From Oscillospiraceae bacterium (GTDB lineage Bacteria > Bacillota > Clostridia > Oscillospirales > Oscillospiraceae): DNA of 6,647 bases. The position numbers and the translations under genes are program-made. Under the pieces are notes generated by a model. It searched no databases, was not told where the DNA came from, and saw only the letters and a list, made by a program, of their open reading frames with translations. Where the stretch lies: NCBI GenBank assembly GCA_021199595.1, contig JAJQHT010000327.1, positions 10,702 through 17,348 of the forward strand, given 5' to 3'. Positions 1 through 5,223 of this stretch are shown here, in pieces; positions within the stretch are counted from its first letter, which is position 1; every line of letters starts with the position of its first letter.

Positions 1-166
1 CCACCGCAATGATGAGATACAGCACCACCACGGCGCTGATGGGGGACTTTTCCGCCAGGCCCGTCTCCTCGTCCAGAATGTTTAAATTTTGAAGCCACCG
101 GAGCATGAACCCCATGGCGCTGGCGACCACAGCCGCACCCGTCAGCTTATACGCTTCGTTCTGCAT
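1..166 (-). CDS. Unrecognised membrane protein, N-terminal part only (runs off the left edge)
   Basis: The reading frame enters from the left edge, so only the first 55 or so residues are visible. They show a hydrophobic stretch at about residues 8-25 (AAVVASAMGFML region), a short polar acidic segment (DEETGLAEKSP), and the start of a second hydrophobic segment (ISAVVVLYLIIAV). This is the pattern of a small multi-pass membrane protein. I chose the ATG at 166 because GGATGGAG (173-180, minus strand) ends 6 nt upstream. An in-frame ATG at 178 overlaps that ribosome site and would add four residues. The gene has its own consensus promoter at 202-230, so it is probably not just the tail of the upstream operon. 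I do not recognise the family and give no function. Confidence 0.6.
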   Translation of the reverse strand, partial: MQNEAYKLTGAAVVASAMGFMLRWLQNLNILDEETGLAEKSPISAVVVLYLIIAV

Positions 167-176
167 AGACGACTCC

Positions 177-203
177 ATCCTAATTGCAAATTCTTATTAG
201 GAT
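177..203. promoter_or_regulatory. Inverted repeat overlapping -10 box and leader: candidate operator
   Basis: ATCCTAAT (177-184) and ATTAGGAT (196-203) are perfect 8-bp inverted arms separated by 11 nt. The right arm touches the -10 hexamer, the predicted transcription start (~195) lies between the arms, and the left arm overlaps the ribosome site of the leftmost gene. That placement suits a repressor operator. No regulator gene is visible in the window, so the protein that would bind is unknown. Confidence 0.4.
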
Positions 204-230
204 TATATACCCATCCCCGCTGAACGTCAA
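202..230 (-). promoter_or_regulatory. Sigma-A type promoter for the leftmost gene
   Basis: On the minus strand, TTGACG (225-230) is followed by exactly 17 nt and then a perfect TATAAT (202-207). The predicted transcription start is near 195, about 30 nt before the ATG at 166. It lies in the 58-nt gap after the SemiSWEET-like gene. It resembles the kor operon promoter at 5174-5202, sharing the same -35 hexamer, the same spacing and GGTATATAAT at the -10. Confidence 0.75.
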
Positions 231-236
231 GAACGG

Positions 237-560
237 TTAGGTCTGGTCTTCCGCCTTTTTATCCAGGGCGCGGTTGCGGAAGTAGATGACGATGCCGCCG
301 GAAACCATGAGGGTGTTCAGCACATAGAAGAACATCACATACCACCGCACGGTCTCATACCAGGGCTGCGGGGCGTTATAGACAATCAGGGCGACCTTGC
401 CGATGATAGCGAAGATATACCCGGCCCAAATCAGCAGATAAAACGGCAGGCTGGTGCTCTTGGCCGTCCGGGCCTTCCACGCCTTGATGATGTTCAGCGG
501 CCAGGAGATGCCGAAGCAAATCACCATCATCATCTCCATCAGGCTTGCAAATGTTTCCAT
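237..560 (-). CDS. Small three-helix PQ-loop / SemiSWEET-like membrane protein
   Basis: A 107-residue protein with three hydrophobic segments at about residues 5-24, 38-60 and 72-94 and a charged tail (RNRALDKKAEDQT). The end of helix 1 and the first loop (WPLNIIKAWKARTAKSTSL) resemble the PQ-loop/SWEET signature, in which a Pro near the helix end is followed by a basic stretch and KSTxxxSL. Bacterial SemiSWEETs are three-helix half-transporters that dimerise to move small sugars. This protein is slightly longer than the usual 85-95 residues, and its substrate cannot be read from sequence. AAGGAG lies 10 nt before the ATG. It follows the CoA-transferase by 41 nt with no hairpin between, so it is probably the last gene of the kor operon. 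It may move a small metabolite linked to that pathway, which is inference. Another small PQ-loop relative is possible. Confidence 0.7.
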   Translation of the reverse strand: METFASLMEMMMVICFGISWPLNIIKAWKARTAKSTSLPFYLLIWAGYIFAIIGKVALIVYNAPQPWYETVRWYVMFFYVLNTLMVSGGIVIYFRNRALDKKAEDQT

Positions 561-601
561 ATTGTTCAGTCTCCTTTATTCAAACCAGTCTTCAGCAAAA
601 A

Positions 602-2116
602 TCAGCACTCCTCCAGCATTGTCCCGGTCTCCCGGAAGCGCTGATGGAAGGAAAAGCATTTATCCAGCATATGCGGGGTCTGGGCGTTGCCGGTGGCGGC
701 GCAGGCTTCGCTGAAATAACGGCGAAGCTGGGGCCGGTAGTCCGGGTGGGCGCAGTTTTCAATGATGAGCGCGGCCCGCTCCTTGGGGCAGAGGCCCCGC
801 AGGTCGGCATAGCCCTGCTCGGTGACGATAACGTCCACGTCATGCTCCGTGTGATCCACATGGCTGACCATGGGGACAATGCTGGAAATGCGCCCGCCCT
901 TGGCCGTGGAGCTGGTCATGAAAATGGTGACGGAGGCGTTTCGGGCATAGTCCCCGGAGCCGCCGATGCCGTTATAAATCGTGGTGCCGTTCATCTGGGA
1001 GGAGTTGACGTTGCCGTAAATATCCGCCTCCACGGCGGTGTTCATGGCAATGACGCCCAGGCGGCGGATGGTCTCCGCGCCGTTGGATATTTCCGACTCC
1101 CGCAGGATGATTTTGTCCCGGTACGCCTCGATATTCCCCAGCATATGCCGCATACCCGCGTCGGACATACTCAGGGAGGTGCCGGAGGCCATATCCGCGC
1201 ACCCGGCGTCTATCAGGTCGATGATGCCGTCCTGGATGACCTCAGAATAGAAGGTCAGATGCTCAAACCCGGCCCCCTTCAGGCCCAGCAGCACCGCGTT
1301 CGCCACGGAGCCGACCCCGGACTGGAGCGGCACCGTTCCGGCGGACAGGCGTCCGGCAGCCTTTTCCGCCTTTAAAAAGGCCACGATATTGTCCGCTATC
1401 CTCTGGCTGGTCTCGTCCGCCGGGGCCAGGGAACGGGGCTTTTCCACCACGTCGCTGTATACCACGGCGGCAATTTTCTCCTGCGGGCAGGTCACATAGG
1501 GCACGCCAATGCGCTGGCCCACCGCGGTCAGCGGGATGGGCTGGCGGTTCGGCGGGTCGGAAACATTGTATATGTCATGGAAGCCCTCCAGCCCCTCCGG
1601 CTGAATCAGGCTGACCTCCACAATCACCTGCTTTGCCAGGTTCACAAAGGTCTGCACGCAGCCCAGGCCGGTGGAGGGGATGATATGGCCCTCCTCCGTG
1701 ATGGCCACGGCCTCCACGATGGCCACGTCTATGTCCCCATAAAAGCCATAGCGGGTGTTCTGGGCCATCATGCCGAGATGCTGGTCCATATAGGCCGTCG
1801 ATTCCCGGCCGCCGCCGTTGACCACCCGGCGGTACTGGGCGCTGTTAACATAGGGGATGCGCCGGGCGATAATTTCCTCCTCGCCCCAGACGCAGTCCAG
1901 CTCATCCCCGGTGGACGCGCCGGTGAGAAGATTCACCCGCACGCGCCGTTTCCCGGAGCGCACCTGCTCGGCCAGAGCCAGCGGCACGGCCTTGGGGTTG
2001 CCGGAGGGGGAAAACCCGCTCGCGGCAACGGTCATGCCGTCCTGGATAAGGTTCGCGGCGTCCTCCGCCGTCATTACCTTCGATAAAAGCTCCCTGCAAC
2101 GGATACGTTCACTCAA
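602..2116 (-). CDS. Acetyl-CoA hydrolase/transferase family CoA-transferase (succinate:acetate type)
   Basis: 504 residues, the usual length for this class I CoA-transferase family (Ach1/Cat1/AarC-like). These enzymes move CoA between carboxylic acids through a glutamyl-CoA thioester. Visible motifs, numbered from the chosen start: GSVANAV (~269-275); SEVIQDG with the likely catalytic Glu292; SEISN with Asn345; and the oxyanion-loop GIGGSGDYARNA (~383-394). Their relative spacing agrees with Glu294, Asn347 and Gly388 that I recall for Acetobacter AarC. I place the start at the TTG at 2116 because AAGGAGG (2125-2131) lies 8 nt upstream; a TTG at 2137 has no ribosome site and would overlap the gamma-subunit gene. 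The stop of that gene (TAA, 2130-2132) is embedded in the ribosome site, so translation is probably coupled. Context suggests it recycles the acyl-CoA made by the oxidoreductase, for example succinyl-CoA + acetate. The true acid pair is not decided by sequence. Confidence 0.93.
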   Translation of the reverse strand: MSERIRCRELLSKVMTAEDAANLIQDGMTVAASGFSPSGNPKAVPLALAEQVRSGKRRVRVNLLTGASTGDELDCVWGEEEIIARRIPYVNSAQYRRVVNGGGRESTAYMDQHLGMMAQNTRYGFYGDIDVAIVEAVAITEEGHIIPSTGLGCVQTFVNLAKQVIVEVSLIQPEGLEGFHDIYNVSDPPNRQPIPLTAVGQRIGVPYVTCPQEKIAAVVYSDVVEKPRSLAPADETSQRIADNIVAFLKAEKAAGRLSAGTVPLQSGVGSVANAVLLGLKGAGFEHLTFYSEVIQDGIIDLIDAGCADMASGTSLSMSDAGMRHMLGNIEAYRDKIILRESEISNGAETIRRLGVIAMNTAVEADIYGNVNSSQMNGTTIYNGIGGSGDYARNASVTIFMTSSTAKGGRISSIVPMVSHVDHTEHDVDVIVTEQGYADLRGLCPKERAALIIENCAHPDYRPQLRRYFSEACAATGNAQTPHMLDKCFSFHQRFRETGTMLEEC

Positions 2117-2124
2117 TGGCAGCT

Positions 2125-2131
2125 CCTCCTT
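2125..2131 (-). promoter_or_regulatory. Ribosome binding site fixing a TTG start for the CoA-transferase
   Basis: The minus strand reads AAGGAGG, then 8 nt, then TTG-AGT-GAA. The TAA stop of the upstream gamma subunit (2130-2132) overlaps the site's first A residues. No in-frame ATG exists in this part of the protein before residue 15, well inside the conserved N-terminal region. Confidence 0.75.
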
Positions 2132-2699
2132 ATTCAAGGGTCTGGCGGAATTTCTCCGCCTGCTCCGGGGTTATCAGCTTCGCGCCCTCCTCCAGAGCCT
2201 TCCAGTTCAGCTCCTCCGTCCCGGCGGGGATATGGCGGCGCACGCCCTCCCGCAGAGATTCCTGGTCGAACAGGCCCAGGGCGGCGTTGATGGCGCCCAC
2301 GGCCACAATGTTCGCGGTCATAACCTTGCCAACCTTTTTGCGGGCGGTCTCCAGAATGGGGACGGAAAGCACCTGCTCCGGGTCGAGGCAGTCCGGCACG
2401 GTCAGAGAGCTGTCCGCCATGACCACCGCGCCGGGGGCGATGTCCTGGGCGAATTTATCCAGGGACGCCTGGGTCAGCGCCAGCAGAAAGCTAGGCTGTA
2501 TCACCTTGGAAAACCAAATCTGCTCCCGGCTCAAAATGGTCTCCGCCTTGCAGAGACCGCCGCGGGCCTCCGGGCCGTAGGCCTGGCTCTGCACCGCCTG
2601 GTGTCCGGCCACCACGGCGGCCTCCGCCAATATCACGCTGGCCAGGATAACGCCCTGACCGCCGGAGCCGGTAAAACGCATTTCATATCTCGCACTCAT
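2130..2699 (-). CDS. korC: 2-oxoacid:ferredoxin oxidoreductase, gamma subunit (KorC-like)
   Basis: 189 residues, normal for the separate gamma subunit (POR/KOR gamma family). The N-terminus carries the family's RFTGSGGQGVILA glycine-rich motif (~8-20), followed by SQAYGPEARGG (38-48), also diagnostic. The subunit packs against the alpha/beta pair and takes part in binding CoA and assembling the complex; it has no iron-sulfur cysteine motif of its own. I chose the ATG at 2699 because GAGGTG (2706-2711) lies 6 nt upstream. A GTG at 2708 would add MTA but lies inside the ribosome site. It starts 10 nt after the beta-subunit stop, which itself overlaps the ribosome site, so translation is likely coupled. 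The kor name is by gene order and similarity; a branched-chain (vor) specificity is possible. Confidence 0.92.
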   Translation of the reverse strand: MSARYEMRFTGSGGQGVILASVILAEAAVVAGHQAVQSQAYGPEARGGLCKAETILSREQIWFSKVIQPSFLLALTQASLDKFAQDIAPGAVVMADSSLTVPDCLDPEQVLSVPILETARKKVGKVMTANIVAVGAINAALGLFDQESLREGVRRHIPAGTEELNWKALEEGAKLITPEQAEKFRQTLE

Positions 2700-2709
2700 G
2701 GCTGTCACC

Positions 2710-3567
2710 TCACTTGTGGGCCTTGGCCTTCATATCGGCCTGGCAGCGCTGCACCATTTTTTCGTATTCCTCGGTATATTCGGGGTAGTTGTTGTGGGTC
2801 AGCGCGCCCACCAGCAGCTTGCCCTTGCGATCCTCCTCGCTCATGGAGTAATAGCGGACGGCGGGGGCCATATGCTCCTTCTGCCACTGAAGCATTTCCA
2901 CCGCGTCTCCCTTTTTGTTCTTCCGGCCATAATAGGTCGGGCAGACGGAGTACACGTCTATCAGGGAGAAGCCCTTGTGCTTGATGCCCTGCTTTATCAG
3001 GTCGATGGTCTCCCGCACATGATAGGCGGAGCCTCTGGCCGTATAGGACGCGCCCGCGCCCGCTGCAAGCTTTGCGATGTCGAAGGGGCGGTCAACATTT
3101 CCATAGGGGGCGGTGGTAGCCTTGTCTCCGGTAGGCGTGGTAGGCGAATACTGACCGCCGGTCATGCCGTAGATGTCGTTATTGAATGTGACCACCGTGA
3201 GGCCCAGATTCCGCCGGGCAGCGTGGATCAGGTGGTTGCCGCCGATGGCGGAGCAGTCCCCGTCCCCGGTCAGGACGATGACCTCCAGCTCAGGGTTTGC
3301 GAATTTGATGCCCGTGGCGAAGGCGATGGCCCGGCCATGGGTAGTGTGGATGGAGTTGAAGTCCATATACCCCGCCGCGCGGCTGGAGCAGCCGATGCCG
3401 GAGACGATGACGACCTTCTCCCGGTTCAGGCGAACCTCCGGATCCTCCATCAGTTCCTTGATGGCCACCGCCACATCCCGCATGATGATGCCGTTTCCGC
3501 AGCCCGCGCACCAGATGTGGGGCAGGTGGTCGATGCGCATAAATTGATGTATCAGCTCGCTAGGCAT
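2710..3567 (-). CDS. korB: 2-oxoacid:ferredoxin oxidoreductase, beta subunit, thiamine diphosphate-binding (KorB-like)
   Basis: 285 residues, typical of separate beta subunits. It binds thiamine diphosphate and Mg and catalyses oxidative decarboxylation of the 2-oxoacid, passing electrons to ferredoxin. The N-terminal WCAGCGNG (Cys20, Cys23) and Cys60 (GIGCSSR) are the conserved cysteines that, in this family, help ligate a proximal [4Fe-4S] cluster. HTTHGRA (74-80) is the usual cofactor-site segment. The thiamine motif runs from GDGDCSAIGG (101-110) to FNNDIYGMTGGQ (128-139). The ATG at 3567 is served by GGAGG about 9 nt upstream, inside the end of the alpha gene, and only 4 nt separate the two genes. 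HTTHGRAI and IYGMTGGQ are common to KorB/VorB/PorB, so the preferred 2-oxoacid (2-oxoglutarate, branched-chain or other) is not fixed by what is visible. Confidence 0.95.
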   Translation of the reverse strand: MPSELIHQFMRIDHLPHIWCAGCGNGIIMRDVAVAIKELMEDPEVRLNREKVVIVSGIGCSSRAAGYMDFNSIHTTHGRAIAFATGIKFANPELEVIVLTGDGDCSAIGGNHLIHAARRNLGLTVVTFNNDIYGMTGGQYSPTTPTGDKATTAPYGNVDRPFDIAKLAAGAGASYTARGSAYHVRETIDLIKQGIKHKGFSLIDVYSVCPTYYGRKNKKGDAVEMLQWQKEHMAPAVRYYSMSEEDRKGKLLVGALTHNNYPEYTEEYEKMVQRCQADMKAKAHK

Positions 3568-3571
3568 ATCC

Positions 3572-4714
3572 TCAGCCCTCCATTTCCTTCAGCTTTTCCA
3601 AAATGGCCGCGGGGGGAATGACCGTGCCGTTGACCTGGCCCAGAAATTCCACCGGCGTCTGTCCGGCCACAGCCCGCTGCACCTCCAGCACCATCTGCCC
3701 GTAGTTATGCTCCACCACCAGCAGCTTTTTCAGCCGGCTCAGATGGGAGCGCAGCTTCTGCTCTGGGAAGGGCCACACGGTAATGGGGCGGAACATACCG
3801 ACCTTCATCCCGGCGGCGCGGGCCTCCTGCACGGCGGTCATCACCGCCCGCGTCGTGCCGCCGAAGCAGACGATGGCGGTCTCCGCGTCCTCCAGCATAT
3901 ATTCCTGCACCCGGACGATGTCGTCAAGGTTGTGGTCGATTTTCTCCATCAGGCGTGTATACAGCGCCCCGGCCACCGCGTTGTCGTTCGTGGGGAATCC
4001 GGACTCGTCATGGGCAAGGCCCGTGATGTTATACCGCTCTCCCTGGCCGAAGGGCTTCATGGCGGGGACGTATTCCCCCTCCGGCACGGCGTAGCACTGT
4101 TTGTTGGCCCCGTCGTGATAGGACATCTTCCGCTTGTTGATGATAAGGTCGTTGGGGTTCGGCAGCTCCACGCCCTCCCGCATATGGCCCACAATCTCAT
4201 CCATCAGGAAAATGACCGGCGTGCGGTATTTCTCCGACAGATTGAAGGCCCGGATGATAAGGTCATATACCTCCCGCACCGTGGCGGGGGATATGGCGAT
4301 GACCGGGTGGTCTCCGTGGGTGCCCCAGCGGGCCTGCATATAATCCCCCTGGGAGGGGCTGGTGGGAAGGCCCGTAGAGGGGCCAGAGCGCTGCACGTCC
4401 ACCACCACGCAGGGAATTTCCGCCATGGCTCCATAGCCGATGTTCTCCTGCTTGAGGGAGAAGCCCGGCCCGGAGGTGGCGGTCATGGCCTTGACCCCGG
4501 CGGCGCTGGCGCCCAGCACAGCGGCGATAGAGGCAAGCTCGTCCTCCATCTGGATGAATTTTCCGCCCACCTGCGGCAGACGCACGGCGCACTGCTCCGC
4601 GATCTCCGTGGACGGGGTGATGGGATAGCCGGCGTAAAACCGCATCCCGGCGGCAATCGCGCCCTCAACGCAGGCCTCGTTGCCCTGCATCAAAACAACT
4701 TTCTTCTTTGCCAT
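3572..4714 (-). CDS. korA: 2-oxoacid:ferredoxin oxidoreductase, alpha subunit (KorA-like)
   Basis: 380 residues, the size of stand-alone KorA/VorB alpha subunits. The N-terminal pyrimidine-binding domain (about 1-240) shows GNEACVEGAIAAG (11-23), AGYPITPSTEI (28-38), QMEDELASI (55-63; the Glu is expected to activate thiamine diphosphate), ATSGPGFSL (79-87) and QRSGPSTGLPT (108-118). The C-terminal transketolase-like domain (~265-350) contains FRPITVWPFPE (308-318) and VVEHNYGQM. Together these identify the subunit that completes the active site with the beta subunit. I place the start at the ATG at 4714, preceded by AAGGAG (4723-4728) at 8 nt. An in-frame ATG at 4750 forms an ATGA overlap with the ferredoxin stop but has no well-spaced ribosome site and adds 12 atypical residues (MSGRPPEKGAET). 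Confidence 0.95.
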   Translation of the reverse strand: MAKKKVVLMQGNEACVEGAIAAGMRFYAGYPITPSTEIAEQCAVRLPQVGGKFIQMEDELASIAAVLGASAAGVKAMTATSGPGFSLKQENIGYGAMAEIPCVVVDVQRSGPSTGLPTSPSQGDYMQARWGTHGDHPVIAISPATVREVYDLIIRAFNLSEKYRTPVIFLMDEIVGHMREGVELPNPNDLIINKRKMSYHDGANKQCYAVPEGEYVPAMKPFGQGERYNITGLAHDESGFPTNDNAVAGALYTRLMEKIDHNLDDIVRVQEYMLEDAETAIVCFGGTTRAVMTAVQEARAAGMKVGMFRPITVWPFPEQKLRSHLSRLKKLLVVEHNYGQMVLEVQRAVAGQTPVEFLGQVNGTVIPPAAILEKLKEMEG

Positions 4715-4722
4715 AGTCTCAG

Positions 4723-4728
4723 CTCCTT
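4723..4728 (-). promoter_or_regulatory. Ribosome binding site fixing the korA start
   Basis: AAGGAG on the minus strand lies 8 nt before the ATG at 4714. It decides against the earlier ATG at 4750 that overlaps the ferredoxin stop codon. Confidence 0.75.
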
Positions 4729-4746
4729 TTTCCGGCGGCCTGCCGC

Positions 4747-4947
4747 TCATTCCTCAAGATTTTCAAGATAGATGGCGTAATCCGGGCAGCGCATCTCGCA
4801 CAGGCCGCACATAATGCAGCCGCCGTCTTCCTTCAGACGCACCTTTTCCCCCACAATCTCCAACGCGCTCTTGGGGCAAAAGGCCACGCAGATGCCGCAT
4901 CCCTTGCACCACGCAGGCTCTATCACCAGCTTTTTCCTACCGGCCAC
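4747..4947 (-). CDS. korD: 2x[4Fe-4S] ferredoxin-type delta subunit of the 2-oxoacid oxidoreductase (KorD-like)
   Basis: A small (66-residue) bacterial-type ferredoxin with two complete CxxCxxCxxxCP motifs, numbered from the chosen start: Cys14, 17, 20, 24 (WCKGCGICVAFCP) and Cys44, 47, 50, 54 (CIMCGLCEMRCP). Each set ligates one [4Fe-4S] cluster. It carries electrons from the alpha/beta active site to soluble ferredoxin. It is the first gene of the operon, 32 nt ahead of korA. The start is the least certain here. AAGGAG (4957-4962) is 9 nt before a GTG at 4947, which I prefer. The ATG at 4956 touches that site with no spacing, and the ATG at 4980 has AAGGGAG only 1-2 nt before it. All three give the same ferredoxin domain. 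Confidence 0.9.
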   Translation of the reverse strand: MAGRKKLVIEPAWCKGCGICVAFCPKSALEIVGEKVRLKEDGGCIMCGLCEMRCPDYAIYLENLEE

Positions 4948-4956
4948 TCTGCTCAT

Positions 4957-4962
4957 CTCCTT
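4957..4962 (-). promoter_or_regulatory. Ribosome binding site favouring a GTG start for the ferredoxin gene
   Basis: AAGGAG on the minus strand lies 9 nt before GTG (4945-4947) and directly abuts an in-frame ATG (4954-4956). A well-spaced site on the GTG is the better reading, though the ATG cannot be excluded. Confidence 0.5.
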
Positions 4963-5027
4963 TTCCTGACATAATGACATTCTCCCTTTCCATTATGCGT
5001 GTATTATATAATGTATGATATACAGCG

Positions 5028-5057
5028 GCGGCATCCCCCGGTTTTGGGAAATGCCGC
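5028..5057. repeat. Inverted repeat in the kor leader, hairpin-forming
   Basis: GCGGCAT (5028-5034) pairs with ATGCCGC (5051-5057); inside it CCC/GGG can pair further across an AA bulge. On the kor transcript a nearby GCCGC (complement of 5071-5075) could compete for the same GCGGC arm (5053-5057), so two alternative stems are possible. No T-run follows on either strand, so it is not an ordinary intrinsic terminator. Confidence 0.4.
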
Positions 5058-5106
5058 TTGGCTGGATATTGCGGCAAAACGGGTCTTTATAAATCTGTTC
5101 GCCCTG

Positions 5107-5135
5107 TCATATCCCCCGCCGCGAGGCCATAGAAT
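5107..5135 (+). promoter_or_regulatory. Sigma-E-like sporulation promoter for spoIID
   Basis: TCATATC (5107-5113), a 14-nt spacer, and CATAGAAT (5128-5135) match the known sigma-E pattern (-35 near TCATATT, -10 near CATACAAT) at 6 of 7 and 7 of 8 positions. Sigma-E is the early mother-cell sigma factor, and spoIID is a classic member of its regulon. The transcript would start near 5142, about 80 nt before the chosen ATG. The promoter also rules out the upstream in-frame ATGs at 4999 and 5134, which precede or fall inside it. Confidence 0.65.
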
Positions 5136-5173
5136 GAATCATCATTTTACCGCCCGGCGTGGATTTGACAGTC

Positions 5174-5202
5174 ATTATATACCTGTTAAAAATCCCCGTC
5201 AA
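5174..5202 (-). promoter_or_regulatory. Sigma-A type promoter for the korDABC / CoA-transferase operon
   Basis: The minus strand reads TTGACG (5197-5202), 17 nt, then a perfect TATAAT (5174-5179). The predicted transcription start is near 5167, giving an untranslated leader of about 220 nt before the ferredoxin GTG. It is the best minus-strand promoter match between spoIID and the operon and has the same -35, spacing and GGTATATAAT as the promoter at 202-230. It lies inside the 5' leader of the divergent spoIID gene. Confidence 0.7.
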
Positions 5203-5223
5203 GCGATGTACGAGGGATTGCAT

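Larger units (their letters stand above)
4948..5223. other. Shared intergenic region between the kor operon and spoIID
   Basis: 276 nt without a credible gene. From left to right it holds the ferredoxin ribosome site, an AT-rich palindrome ATTATATAAT (5003-5012), an inverted repeat GCGGCAT/ATGCCGC (5028-5034 and 5051-5057), the sigma-E-like promoter (5107-5135), the kor sigma-A promoter (5174-5202) and the spoIID ribosome site GAGGG (5212-5216). The palindrome contains TATAAT on both strands but has no -35 at a sensible distance, so I do not call it a promoter. I recognise no riboswitch or T-box. Confidence 0.6.

Noticed and set aside
561..601. Terminator between the CoA-transferase and the SemiSWEET-like gene
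   Set aside because: There is a TTTTT run but no stable stem before it, so read-through is the simpler view.
545..1375. Long plus-strand open frames (545-1375, 1857-2984, 2698-3621, 3707-4771) opposite the operon
   Set aside because: They are shadows of GC-rich minus-strand genes with clear family motifs. Their own translations are low-complexity Gly/Ala/His/Arg-rich and show no domain.
4729..4746. Short hairpin GCGG/CCGC between the ferredoxin and korA genes as a terminator
   Set aside because: The stem is about 4 bp with no T-run. The A-rich stretch after it is simply the korA ribosome site.
5003..5012. ATTATATAAT palindrome as a bidirectional promoter close to the ferredoxin gene
   Set aside because: TATAAT reads on both strands, but neither strand has a recognisable -35 at 16-18 nt.
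5165..5193. Plus-strand TTGACA (5165-5170) as a second sigma-A promoter for spoIID
   Set aside because: The -35 is perfect, but at 16-17 nt spacing the -10 is only TAAAAA or AAAAAT. The sigma-E match is far better and fits the gene's known control.
4999..5223. N-terminal extension of SpoIID from the ATG at 4999
   Set aside because: It would add 75 residues ahead of a normal signal sequence and lies across the predicted promoters. The ATG at 5224 has the ribosome site.
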